A DNA stretch of 64,000 nucleotides from JAFAMB01 sp963775805 (lineage in GTDB: Bacteria; Verrucomicrobiota; Verrucomicrobiia; Chthoniobacterales; JAFAMB01). The translations under genes were made by a program, and so were the position numbers. Numbering within the stretch: position 1 is the stretch's first letter; each line of letters begins with the position of its first letter. This document shows positions 46,121-54,639 of the stretch, one piece after another. Below the pieces are notes generated by a model. That model saw only the letters and a program-made list of their open reading frames with translations. It was not told the DNA's origin and did no database searches. The stretch is taken from the NCBI GenBank assembly GCA_963775805.1, contig CAVZKG010000001.1, forward strand, positions 682,001 to 746,000. The letters run 5' to 3'.

Positions 46121-47054
46121 TGTTCCAACAAACGTTGACGTCGTGCTGAGTCATCTGACAGCGACCGGCTTTCGGGTATTGTACGCCGGGAGCGGAGTCC
46201 GAGCTCTAAAGCAACTAGAAAACCATGTTCCTGATATCATCCTTTTGGACGTCAAAATGCCCGGGATGGACGGCATTGAGACGTGTCGAGCAATCAAGAA
46301 CCGCGCGGAATGGAAGGATATTCCGGTTATTTTTATCACCGGTGCCGACGAACTCTCCCAGAAGCTAGCGGCGTTTGGTGTCGGCGCAGTTGATTTTGTC
46401 ACGAAACCGATCCTTCCAGAAGAGGTTGAAGTGCGGGTTCGAACTCATTTGCGGATCCGGGAACTGCAGTGCGAACTGGAAAAGAAAAATCAGGCTCTGT
46501 CAGACGAGATCGAGCTGAGGCTGGACGCGGAGAAGCAGCTCGAGGCGAAACTTGATCAGGCTTTCGTAATCGCCGGTCATGAGGGCAGTATCCTCTTCTC
46601 GACACGCCAGGCGGACATCTTACTCCACGCGTTTTTCCCAGGAAACTCGATCGCTGTTTTGCCCGAACTCGTTCTTTGCTGGCTCAATTCTCCAGCTCGG
46701 CAGAAGCCTCTCGTGATCGCTGGATCTTCAAAAGGTGACTTACAAATCGAGCACCTCGCTACATCGGATTCTCGTACGCTGGCATTTTTGCGCTTGGAAC
46801 AACGCAACAGCGTATGGGGACCGCAAGCGCTTCGAACACTCGGACTCACGCCTCGTGAGGCAGAAGTACTCTATTGGATAACCGAAGGGAAGACCAACCC
46901 GGAGATCTCGACGATCCTGGACACAACCCTTCACACCATCAAGAAGCACAATAACAAGCTCTTCGCCAAACTCGGAGTCGAGACCCGGATGGCAGCTGCA
47001 CGTTTGGCGATGAGCGTTTTAACTGCCTCGCAAAGTGAACGGAGTCTAATCTGA
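46095..47054 (+). CDS. LuxR-type response regulator
   Basis: 319 residues from MNTVLVVDDVPTNVDVVLSH. Receiver with the Asp in IILLDVKMPGMDG and Lys in FVTKPILPEE; a linker coiled coil (LQCELEKKNQALSDEIELRL); a PAS-like middle region (LDQAFVIAGHEGSILFSTRQ); and a C-terminal LuxR helix-turn-helix (LTPREAEVLYWITEGKTNPE, then IKKHNNKLFAKLGVETRM). The ATG lies 26 bases inside the end of the kinase gene, so the two are co-translated and form a two-component system. Target genes are unknown. Confidence 0.92.
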   Translation: MNTVLVVDDVPTNVDVVLSHLTATGFRVLYAGSGVRALKQLENHVPDIILLDVKMPGMDGIETCRAIKNRAEWKDIPVIFITGADELSQKLAAFGVGAVDFVTKPILPEEVEVRVRTHLRIRELQCELEKKNQALSDEIELRLDAEKQLEAKLDQAFVIAGHEGSILFSTRQADILLHAFFPGNSIAVLPELVLCWLNSPARQKPLVIAGSSKGDLQIEHLATSDSRTLAFLRLEQRNSVWGPQALRTLGLTPREAEVLYWITEGKTNPEISTILDTTLHTIKKHNNKLFAKLGVETRMAAARLAMSVLTASQSERSLI

Positions 47055-47100
47055 CAGAGGCGCCTCCCGGGGAATGAGCGGCTTTTTTGTCCCGGCTTGG

Positions 47101-47170
47101 ATGCCCGTAAAATCCAAAATGTAGGAACGTTGCCGAGCCGAAAGTATCATAGGCGTCCCGCCTGTGACTC
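47101..47170 (+). repeat. Dispersed repeat (AAAGTATCATAGGCGTCCCGCC family), copy 1
   Basis: About 60 of its 70 bases match the complement of 51471-51532: AAAATCCAAAA, GAACGTTGCCGAGCCGAAAG and TATCATAGGCGTCCCGCC. The same end occurs at 51582. Confidence 0.85.
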
Positions 47171-47473
47171 TCGTGTGGCGGCAAACCTCCGCAGCTCGCT
47201 CATCGCCAAGAGTCCTCCGATCAACGCCACGACAACGAGAATCACGCACGCAATCCCAACAACCGGCAAGAGGTCTAGCAGCTTGTGCTGCAGACGTACC
47301 AGAGGCTTGGTGTCATCCCCCGCCAATCCGTTGACCGTAATCGCATACGCTGTGAGCAAAAATGACTGCGAGCTCACCAGCCAGGAAACCCGCTGGTTGA
47401 TCAGATCGTCTTCGTGGCTGAGCCGGGTCTGGATGAAAGTCAGTGCCTGATCCTCTGTCATTTCGCCCGCCAT
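47147..47473 (-). CDS. Small membrane protein (DUF, two-helix)
   Basis: 108 residues, MAGEMTEDQALTFIQTRLSH at the start, with two membrane segments (SSQSFLLTAYAITVNGLAG; LLPVVGIACVILVVVALIGG). Not recognised; resembles small RipA/DUF-type bacterial membrane proteins. Its C-terminal RESQAGRL and its stop are encoded within repeat copy 1, so the natural end may have been replaced. Confidence 0.6.
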   Translation of the reverse strand: MAGEMTEDQALTFIQTRLSHEDDLINQRVSWLVSSQSFLLTAYAITVNGLAGDDTKPLVRLQHKLLDLLPVVGIACVILVVVALIGGLLAMSELRRFAATRESQAGRL

Positions 47474-47574
47474 AGACTCAAGTGCCGCGGTGCGGAACGA
47501 AAGCTATCCGTAACACACCCGCGGCACCCGATTAATTTCTTCTTCGGCACTGCCTCCGGTCTATCAAGTCCGGC

Positions 47575-49086
47575 TTATTTTTCCTGGTGCCACCAGTGAT
47601 GATTATCTCGTCCCAGCAACTGTGTGGAAGCCTCCGGCCCCCAGGTTCCCGCCGCATAGTTCGGAAAGTCGCTTGGCGGATTGTTATTCCACGCTTCGAG
47701 AATCGGTGCGGCCGCTTCCCACGCAGCTTCCACCATATCGGAACGATGAAAGAGGCTGGAGTCGCCCACCATGCAATCGTACAGAAGTTTTTCGTATCCG
47801 GTCGTCGGTTGGCGATCTCCGAATTGGTTGTAATCGAAATCCAAACGCACCGACCGCGTGCAGATTGTCGGGCCTGGAATCTTTGCGCGCACCTGAACCG
47901 TGATGCCTTCCTCCGGCTGGATATTAAAGATCAGATAGTTGGGCGAAATAGGATCGGCTTCATTCGTCGCGAACAACGAAAGCGGCGGCGTCTTAAATCG
48001 AAACACGATTTTCGTCGTTCGCGCCGGCATACGTTTCCCGGAACGGAGATAGAACGGAACGCCGGCCCAGCGCCAGTTCTCAATCATGAGCTTAACCGCC
48101 GCGAACGTTTCTACCGTCGAACCAGGATTCACATTCGGTTCCTGGCGATATCCTGGCACCATTTTGCCGCCCACGAGACCTTCGCCATATTGTCCGCGAA
48201 TCGTGTTTTTGAGCGCTTCTTCCGGCGTCGTTCGGCGAATCGATCGTAACAACTTGACCTTTTCGTTCCGGATCGCTTCCCCTTCGAGAGAAGTCGGCGG
48301 CTCCATCGCGATCAGCGCGAGAAGCATGAACATATGATTCTGCATCACGTCGCGGAACGCGCCTGCACTCTCATAGAATGCTCCCCTGCCCTCCACGCCG
48401 ATCGACTCTGCGACAGTCAGTTGGACGTGGTCGACATAGCGCCGGTTCCAAACCGGTTCGAAAATCGCGTTCCCAAGCCGAAACACGAGAAGGTTTTGCG
48501 CGGTCTCTTTGCCGAGATAGTGGTCGATCCGGTAGATCTGGTGTTCCTGTAGCACCGAAGTCAGCTCGGAATTCAACGCCCGCGCCGACGGGAGATCGTG
48601 TCCGAACGGCTTTTCGATGATCACCCGGCGCCATCCATTTTCCTCCGCCAAAAGGCCCGATTCCGACAATTGTTTGGCGATCGGCGCGAAATAGTCCGGC
48701 TGAACCGAAAGGTAAAAAACAACGTTTCCACCTGTTTTGAACTCTTTCTCGGAGCTCGCAAGCGCTTCCTTCAATTTCTTGTAGGTTTCAGGATTGTCGA
48801 ACTGTCCAGCGCAATAGGAGATTCGACCGCGGAACTTGCTCCAAAGATTCGGATCCACCGGTTGGGTTCCCAGTTCAGCCAAATCTTTCCCGAGCTGGTC
48901 CCGAAACACGTCGTCCGACAGCGGCCTGCGTGCCACCCCAATAATACTGAAATCAGCCGGCATCAGGTGATACGACGCGAGATTGTAGAGTGAGGGCAGA
49001 AGCTTGCGCTTCGTCAGATCCCCGGACGCGCCGAAGATAACGAGCGCGCAGGGTTCAGCAGCTTGAGGAATTGCACATGCGTCCAT
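47575..49086 (-). CDS. zwf: Glucose-6-phosphate 1-dehydrogenase Zwf
   Basis: 503 residues. NADP-binding GASGDLTKRKLLPSLYNLAS at the N-terminus and the substrate/catalytic motif RIDHYLGKETAQNLLVFRLG (with the His and Lys of the G6PD active site) identify it. It starts the oxidative pentose phosphate pathway, producing NADPH. A glucose-dehydrogenase-like SDR gene lies upstream on the same strand. Confidence 0.97.
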   Translation of the reverse strand: MDACAIPQAAEPCALVIFGASGDLTKRKLLPSLYNLASYHLMPADFSIIGVARRPLSDDVFRDQLGKDLAELGTQPVDPNLWSKFRGRISYCAGQFDNPETYKKLKEALASSEKEFKTGGNVVFYLSVQPDYFAPIAKQLSESGLLAEENGWRRVIIEKPFGHDLPSARALNSELTSVLQEHQIYRIDHYLGKETAQNLLVFRLGNAIFEPVWNRRYVDHVQLTVAESIGVEGRGAFYESAGAFRDVMQNHMFMLLALIAMEPPTSLEGEAIRNEKVKLLRSIRRTTPEEALKNTIRGQYGEGLVGGKMVPGYRQEPNVNPGSTVETFAAVKLMIENWRWAGVPFYLRSGKRMPARTTKIVFRFKTPPLSLFATNEADPISPNYLIFNIQPEEGITVQVRAKIPGPTICTRSVRLDFDYNQFGDRQPTTGYEKLLYDCMVGDSSLFHRSDMVEAAWEAAAPILEAWNNNPPSDFPNYAAGTWGPEASTQLLGRDNHHWWHQEK

Positions 49087-49120
49087 AATTGATTGATCAG
49101 TTAGCTTCCAAGGAAGGCTT

Positions 49121-49888
49121 TTACTGTTCGCTGTAGTTCCAGGTTAAACCGCCATCGACGACTATCGTCGTACCGGTGATATAGTCCGCGTCAGAGGACG
49201 CCAGAAAAGCTGCTACGCCGGACACGTCGGATGTCTTGCCGAGGCGAGCCAGCGGGATGTTCTCCAGAAGGGACTTTAGCTCTGTCGGGTCATTCAATAG
49301 CGCCGTATTAATCGGGGTCTCAATGGCACCAGGAGCGATATTATTGATCGTGATGCCATAAGGCGCCAGCTCGATCGAGAGATTTCGCGTCACCATTTTC
49401 ATGCCTCCCTTGCTGGCGCAGTAAGAGGTAAAATGCGGAAACGGCAGATCTTCGTGCACCGAACTCACATTAATGATTTTTCCGGGCTGTTTCACAGCCA
49501 ACCGATGCTGAACAAACGCTTGTGTAGTAAAGAAGGCACCTTTCAAATTCACGTCAAGCACGAGGTCATACTCAGCCTCTGTGACCTCCCAAAATGCGGC
49601 CCTTCTTTCCACGCCGGCATTGTTTACAAGAATATCCAGTCCACCAAGCGCTTCGACCGATTCCTTCACCATCCGCTGGGTGTCTGCGACCTTGCTGATA
49701 TCTCCCTGCACCGCGACCGCACGATGCCCAAATTTTAGCGCTTGTTTCACTGTTTCCTCGGCTGTTTCCGGATGCGTGACGTAGTCAATTACAACGTCTG
49801 CTCCTTCTTCCGCGAGCTTCAGTGCGATTGCCTGTCCAATCCCTTGATTGCTCCCAGTGATTAGCGCCTTCTTACCGATGAGTTTCAT
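49121..49888 (-). CDS. Short-chain dehydrogenase (glucose 1-dehydrogenase-like)
   Basis: 255 residues. TGSNQGIGQAIALKLAEEGA is the classical SDR coenzyme motif, LVNNAGVERRAAF the NNAG motif, NVSSVHEDLPFPHFTSYCAS with K gives catalytic Ser-Tyr-Lys, and NNIAPGAIETPI follows. The closest family is glucose 1-dehydrogenase (NAD(P)-dependent, oxidising glucose to gluconolactone); specificity is uncertain. It is encoded 34 bases upstream of zwf on the same strand and probably co-transcribed. Confidence 0.85.
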   Translation of the reverse strand: MKLIGKKALITGSNQGIGQAIALKLAEEGADVVIDYVTHPETAEETVKQALKFGHRAVAVQGDISKVADTQRMVKESVEALGGLDILVNNAGVERRAAFWEVTEAEYDLVLDVNLKGAFFTTQAFVQHRLAVKQPGKIINVSSVHEDLPFPHFTSYCASKGGMKMVTRNLSIELAPYGITINNIAPGAIETPINTALLNDPTELKSLLENIPLARLGKTSDVSGVAAFLASSDADYITGTTIVVDGGLTWNYSEQ

Positions 49889-50035
49889 GGTGGGCTACAA
49901 ATCGCAGAAATAGCGGGATCAGACAAGAAAGACAAAGAGAACGAGAGAATGAAGCTGCACAGGGCACGCGTCATGGCCACATAGGGTAAGTCAAGCGGCT
50001 GGATTTTAGGATTCGCTCCGAATAGTCTCCACCGC

Positions 50036-51367
50036 ATGCTGAATGCGATCTGGCTTGGCTTACTGGTGATCGGTGTGTCCGTGGCAGCACTGACAGGCCA
50101 GTTTCCGGCGATCAACCAAGCCGCATTGAACGCGGCGAAATCAGCGGTGATGGATGTCGCTCTCCCTCTCTGCGGAGCCATGACTCTCTGGCTTGGGATG
50201 GTCCGTCTCGCAGAGAAGGCTGGTTTGATCCAGCACTTCGCGCGATTTATCAGGCCAATTCTTGTTCGTCTTTTTTCGGATGTACCGCCAGATCATCCGG
50301 CGATGGGATCAATCGTGATGAATATGGCCGCAAATATGCTCGGCGTTAGCAACGCAGCGACGCCGCTCGGCTTGCGGGCAATGAGTCAGTTGAACGAGTT
50401 AAATACCAAGCAGGGTGTCGCAACCAATGCGATGTGCACCTTCCTCGCAATCAACACGAGTTCTATCCAGCTCGTACCAGCGACCGCAGTCAATATTCTC
50501 GCAATCAACGGGTCAAGAAATCCAACCGGAATAGTCGGATCAACCCTGATCGCAACATTCTTTGCCACTGTCACAGCGATTTTCGCAGTGAAACTGTTTC
50601 AACACGTCGGTCCGTTTCGCTGGGAGAAGCAGAACGGGACCGGCACGTCCACAGCGGCTTCTGTTGCTCCTGCTGCGCAACCAGCCGAGATCGCGCCTCC
50701 TGTTACTCTGACAGCTGCTCCCTGGGCTCCCTGGGTTCAGGGAGCTCTCTGTCTCGCTTTTGTAGTCATCTTTGTTCCAAATGCGTTCCCATACTGGTTC
50801 GGAGGCGCTTCCTGGCCCGGGTTCTTGGGAGCGATCGCCACGTTCTTCAATGCGCTTTCACCTCTCGCGATCCCGTTCCTTCTGCTCTTCTTTCCTGTCT
50901 ATGCTGCCGGCCGGCGGATCCCCGTTTACGCAGAATTCGTTGAAGGCGCCAAAGAAGGTTTCGTAATCACGGTCCGTTTGATCCCTTATCTTGTTGGGAT
51001 GCTCGTCGCGATTGCGGTATTTCGCGATTCTGGCGCCTTGAATGTTCTAAAGCAGATTTTGTCTCCTGTACTGAACGCGATCCGTTTCCCGGCCGACCTG
51101 CTCCCGATGGTCCTGGTCAGGCCTCTCAGTGGCAGCGGATCGACCGCCGTTCTTACTGATCTCGTAAAACAGCTCGGCCCTGACAATATCGTTAGCTACA
51201 TGGCGGCAACCATCTACGGTAGCGCCGAGACGACATTTTACGTGGTTGCAGTCTATTTCGGCTCCGTGGGTGTCACCAAAACTCGCCACGCGATTCCCGC
51301 GGGCTTATGCGCTGATCTCGTCGGCGTAATCGCATCTGTACTGGCTTGCAGATTGCTCTTTCGGTGA
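50036..51367 (+). CDS. Fused SpmA-SpmB nucleoside-recognition membrane protein
   Basis: 443 residues made of two homologous Gate/nucleoside-recognition domains. The first (ALPLCGAMTLWLGMVRLAEK, GSIVMNMAANMLGVSNAATP, GLRAMSQLN) matches SpmA, the second (LIPYLVGMLVAIAVFRDSGA, LSGSGSTAVLTDLVKQLGPD) matches SpmB. In spore formers these are separate spore-maturation proteins; in non-sporulating Gram-negatives a single fused protein is common, with unknown transport function. Many membrane segments. A divergent promoter region separates it from the SDR gene. Confidence 0.85.
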   Translation: MLNAIWLGLLVIGVSVAALTGQFPAINQAALNAAKSAVMDVALPLCGAMTLWLGMVRLAEKAGLIQHFARFIRPILVRLFSDVPPDHPAMGSIVMNMAANMLGVSNAATPLGLRAMSQLNELNTKQGVATNAMCTFLAINTSSIQLVPATAVNILAINGSRNPTGIVGSTLIATFFATVTAIFAVKLFQHVGPFRWEKQNGTGTSTAASVAPAAQPAEIAPPVTLTAAPWAPWVQGALCLAFVVIFVPNAFPYWFGGASWPGFLGAIATFFNALSPLAIPFLLLFFPVYAAGRRIPVYAEFVEGAKEGFVITVRLIPYLVGMLVAIAVFRDSGALNVLKQILSPVLNAIRFPADLLPMVLVRPLSGSGSTAVLTDLVKQLGPDNIVSYMAATIYGSAETTFYVVAVYFGSVGVTKTRHAIPAGLCADLVGVIASVLACRLLFR

Positions 51368-51470
51368 CAGGAAGTCGTCCGTGTCAGTTGGCGGCAAGGC
51401 GTGTCCCAAGCAACATTTCCCATACTTTTTTGTCAAAAGCGGGACGAGGCGTATTCTGATTTGGCTCACG

Positions 51471-51532
51471 GCGGGACGCCTATGATACTTTCGGCTCGGC
51501 AACGTTCGTACTTTTTGGATTTTACAGGCATG
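51471..51532 (-). repeat. Dispersed repeat family, copy 2
   Basis: The complement reads ATGCCTGTAAAATCC, GAACGTTGCCGAGCCGAAAG, TATCATAGGCGTCCCGCC, nearly identical to copy 1 at 47101. Confidence 0.85.
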
Positions 51533-51581
51533 AAAGGCATCTGAAGCGCGTCGATTACACCGGCTGCTCCAAAAATCACGA

Positions 51582-51615
51582 AGCTGAAAGTATCATAGGC
51601 GTCTCGCCTGTGACT
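51582..51615 (+). repeat. Dispersed repeat family, copy 3 (partial)
   Basis: GCTGAAAGTATCATAGGCGT then CTCGCCTGTGACTC, same order as the end of copy 1. It lies 50 bases from the inverted copy 2, forming a possible large hairpin. Confidence 0.8.
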
Positions 51616-51747
51616 CGATCTCGCGATCAAAGCGACACTTGGTTAGCGCGTACTTCCGAATCTGATGAACCCGGAACTCCAAACCTCGAACTTCGAACTC
51701 CCAACTCCAAACCTCGAACTCGCAACCGGCTCGCCGAGCACCACACC

Positions 51748-52581
51748 CTACCAAATAAAATTCGACACGATCCGGCCCATCAGGATCATTCCCTTCTCGA
51801 ACCGATTTAGGCGATATTTCCTTTCGAAGACCTTGAACCGATCCGTCTCAATCCGTAGCAAAAGCGCATAATAAATCGCGCGCATCCCCTCAGCCGCGAC
51901 CATGGATCGCCGATCTTCGGGTGGCAGAAGGCGTTGCGCCTCTCTGAAAAATGAGTGGGTTCGCTCTGCCTGAAATTGCATCAGCCGAAGAAAGGCGCCG
52001 TCGTATACCCGATTCCGCAACGCTTCCTCTGAGTACCCGAACATTCTCAATTCATTGAGGGGCAGATAGATTCGTCCGCCATTCTGCAAATCCCGACCGA
52101 CATCACGGATGATGTTCGTGAGCTGAAGCGCTAGTCCTAACTTCTGGGCGTACTCTTTGCACCGGGGATTTTTGTACCCAAAAATTTCGATACTGACCAA
52201 GCCAACTGCGCTTGCGACCCTGTAGCAATATCGGTAAAGCGCTTCGAAATCTTCGAATCGGACTGGTTGGAGATCCATTTCCACACCGAGCAGAATTTCT
52301 TCGAAGAGTTGAGGATCGATTTTGTATTTGGAAATCAGAGCACGAACATCCGACGCAAATCCAGGCTCCCCATCCTCTCGGTCCAGCAGCCACCGGCGCC
52401 AACCTCGCAGCCAGCGTTGGCGGTCCGACAGCGCAACGTCCGGGTCATCTGCCGCATCATCCACGTGTCGGCAAAACGCATAAAACGTGATGATGTCCTG
52501 CCGCGTTTCCTTGGGCAGGGAGATAAATGCGAACGCCAGATTTGACTGGCTCTTTTTGGTGATCTCGTTTGCTTCGCTCAT
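51748..52581 (-). CDS. hpnD: Squalene/phytoene synthase family protein (HpnD-like)
   Basis: 277 residues. The first Asp-rich motif YAFCRHVDDAADDPD and the second DVGRDLQNGGRIYLPLNEL are the prenyl-diphosphate-binding motifs of the trans-isoprenyl synthase head-to-head family. The second motif pattern and length fit presqualene diphosphate synthase HpnD of hopanoid biosynthesis. HpnC and HpnE are not in this window, so the full pathway is not shown. Its start overlaps the end of the degenerate ABC ATPase by four bases. Confidence 0.85.
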   Translation of the reverse strand: MSEANEITKKSQSNLAFAFISLPKETRQDIITFYAFCRHVDDAADDPDVALSDRQRWLRGWRRWLLDREDGEPGFASDVRALISKYKIDPQLFEEILLGVEMDLQPVRFEDFEALYRYCYRVASAVGLVSIEIFGYKNPRCKEYAQKLGLALQLTNIIRDVGRDLQNGGRIYLPLNELRMFGYSEEALRNRVYDGAFLRLMQFQAERTHSFFREAQRLLPPEDRRSMVAAEGMRAIYYALLLRIETDRFKVFERKYRLNRFEKGMILMGRIVSNFIW

Positions 52582-53282
52582 CCGTGAGGATCTATTCTAG
52601 CGAATTCTTCAAATCCCTCTTCCCCGATTTCGAGGCGAATATCTGCATTTCCCCAAGAAACGTGTGGTGCGAACGTGGCAATCACCGTCAAGCCAAGCCT
52701 CTGACAACTCACACGAACCGTGTCGAGGAACTCTTCGGCCTCGGCTTCCCGCATATTGTTTCCGATCAACTCAGCGATCAAGATCCGGGGGTGATGCACC
52801 AGCGCCCTGGCCAATGCGGTTAACATCTCGCGGTGCAAGTCGAGATATTCGACAGAGGCTCCGGCGAAACTGGAAACACCGACGATTTCGAGTATTTCAT
52901 CGGTAATAAGTTTCGCTTCCGGGGCATCCACCTGCGCGATTTTGAAAAGGGGCATTGCGACATTCTCGAGCACAGTGAAGGCCGGGAGCAAGAGCGGGGA
53001 CGAAAACAGGAATCCGAATTTTCGATTTCTGATTTCAGCCAAATCATCAATATCGAGATCCGTGACGAGCGATCCATCGACGACGATCTCGCCTGATTCC
53101 GGCGGAAACAAAAGTCCAAGCATCTGTAGCAACAGACGCTTACCACCCAACTTCGGGCCGGAGAGATGATAGAATGAACCGGGCCGGAACTGATACGAAA
53201 AATCACGAACTCTCTCAAAATGGCCATCCGAGGCGGCGGACTCGCCACAAAGGTTTCGTGTCGTGAGAGCATCGATCGCCAT
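52578..53282 (-). CDS. Degenerate ABC-type ATPase-like protein
   Basis: 234 residues with the overall shape of a LolD/FtsE-class ABC ATPase but weakened motifs. The Walker A region is GPKLGGKRLLLQML: the Lys remains but Ser/Thr is Arg. FGFLFSSPLLLPAFTVLENV replaces the Q-loop motif with Ser. The signature site is EYLDLHREMLTALARALVHH, without LSGGQ. Walker B is ILIAELIGNN, lacking the Asp-Glu pair. The H-loop His is not obvious. So ATP hydrolysis is probably lost and the protein may be structural or regulatory. It lies after a polytopic membrane protein and overlaps the HpnD-like gene by four bases. Confidence 0.8.
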   Translation of the reverse strand: MAIDALTTRNLCGESAASDGHFERVRDFSYQFRPGSFYHLSGPKLGGKRLLLQMLGLLFPPESGEIVVDGSLVTDLDIDDLAEIRNRKFGFLFSSPLLLPAFTVLENVAMPLFKIAQVDAPEAKLITDEILEIVGVSSFAGASVEYLDLHREMLTALARALVHHPRILIAELIGNNMREAEAEEFLDTVRVSCQRLGLTVIATFAPHVSWGNADIRLEIGEEGFEEFARIDPHG

Positions 53283-53345
53283 AAAGTTCGCGGAACTATC
53301 TAGCGCGAAAATCTCGCAAACCAAAGTTCTTGTGAACCCTTCGGG

Positions 53346-54557
53346 CTAAAATCGGACTTCGCGCGGCTCGCGTTCCGAGGCTCTGTACAGGCAAACCCAG
53401 GTTGCGATAAACCAAGCAGCCAGGAACGCCCGACCAATCGTAAACAACGATGCAAACAGAAGATTTGGAACCGAATATTTCGGAAAACCATTCGCTACAA
53501 AGTCCGCAAACCAACTTATCGCGAAGAGCTGCAGCCCGGCCATCGCTAGAAACGAGATCGTTCGAAGCCAGAAGTGCCGGACAAACCGGGCATGCTCCTG
53601 GATCGCATCGCGAAGGGTTTCGTTGTGCAGGATTAGCGTCACCTGGATCGAGCAGAAAACAATCAGAGCGACCGCAATCAAGGGTCGAGCCGTCTGGTCA
53701 ACATATTGGACTACCGAATTGGTGTAGTCTGTTTGCTCCGTGATCCAGAAATAACTGATAAGCAACGGCAGGTGAATCATGAGCAGACTCGCAAGCAGAA
53801 CGATGCCTGCCCATTTCGCGGCGTACACCCCGCGTTTGAGAGCAAATTCAAATATTCGGCCAGGCTCGGAACTCAGCCCCCTGATCCAGACAAAGGTAAG
53901 CAAAACCAAGTAGATCTGGATTAAAAGCCCGAACAGGTATTCGAACTGGAACGAAAGACAGTCGATGATTGCTCCGACGCGGAGCAATAGAATCCCGTCG
54001 AAATATTTGTTAAGCCAGTAAATCGAAATCGAAAAGAGCGGTTTACAAAGTGCCGCAGCTGCACAAATGAGAAGCCCGGGATAAATCGCCATCCACCATT
54101 TGCCCATCCGGCGTTTTGCCGCACGAAGGAACTGCATCTGGTGACCCCGCCAATTGAGAAGGAATAAAAGCGCAGCGATCGCGGACACCGGATAGCTCAC
54201 TACGGCTTGATTGAATAATCCAGCCAGGCTCTCCAGTGCAGGTAGCCATCCGCGCCCTGCCGATACACCCCAATCTTGCGATCTGATCGCAGGCCAATAG
54301 AGGAGATTCGTCAGCCAATAATGCATCCCGCTAAATCGGAGATCTTGGAGCACCGGAAAAATCGTGTAGGCCACGCCAAGCCCGGATAACCAGACCCACA
54401 TTCGCGGGTGGCGATACAAGCATCGAAAGCCGTCCCGAAAGAATCGGGCGGCGGGATTCGCCAAAAACAATACCAAATAGCCGATCCCGATCGCGCCAAT
54501 CGGAAAAGCGAGCGACTGCAATGCGATAGAACCGACTTCAGCATTCGTCATATTCAC
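53346..54557 (-). CDS. Polytopic membrane protein, unknown function
   Basis: 403 residues with about eight predicted membrane segments (FPIGAIGIGYLVLFLANPAA, SAIAALLFLLNW, WAGIVLLASLLMIHLPLLIS, LIAVALIVFCSIQVTLILHN, LAMAGLQLFAISWF and others). Not recognised. It is next to the degenerate ABC ATPase on the same strand (63 bases between) and presumably forms a complex with it. The operon order suggests an envelope role. Confidence 0.7.
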   Translation of the reverse strand: MNMTNAEVGSIALQSLAFPIGAIGIGYLVLFLANPAARFFRDGFRCLYRHPRMWVWLSGLGVAYTIFPVLQDLRFSGMHYWLTNLLYWPAIRSQDWGVSAGRGWLPALESLAGLFNQAVVSYPVSAIAALLFLLNWRGHQMQFLRAAKRRMGKWWMAIYPGLLICAAAALCKPLFSISIYWLNKYFDGILLLRVGAIIDCLSFQFEYLFGLLIQIYLVLLTFVWIRGLSSEPGRIFEFALKRGVYAAKWAGIVLLASLLMIHLPLLISYFWITEQTDYTNSVVQYVDQTARPLIAVALIVFCSIQVTLILHNETLRDAIQEHARFVRHFWLRTISFLAMAGLQLFAISWFADFVANGFPKYSVPNLLFASLFTIGRAFLAAWFIATWVCLYRASEREPREVRF

Positions 54558-54639
54558 GGCGAATAAGCGTAGGGAGTGGCGCTTTTCACCGCATCGGCGG
54601 AATCGTGACGGATTATGGCGTTTGAGGCGTCAGTCCACC

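Larger units (their letters stand above)
51368..51747. other. Repeat-bearing intergenic region
   Basis: About 380 bases between two convergent genes. It contains repeat copies 2 and 3 (51471 and 51582) in opposite orientation and otherwise AACTCCAAACCTCGAACT-type short direct repeats at 51665-51725. No gene recognised. Confidence 0.6.
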
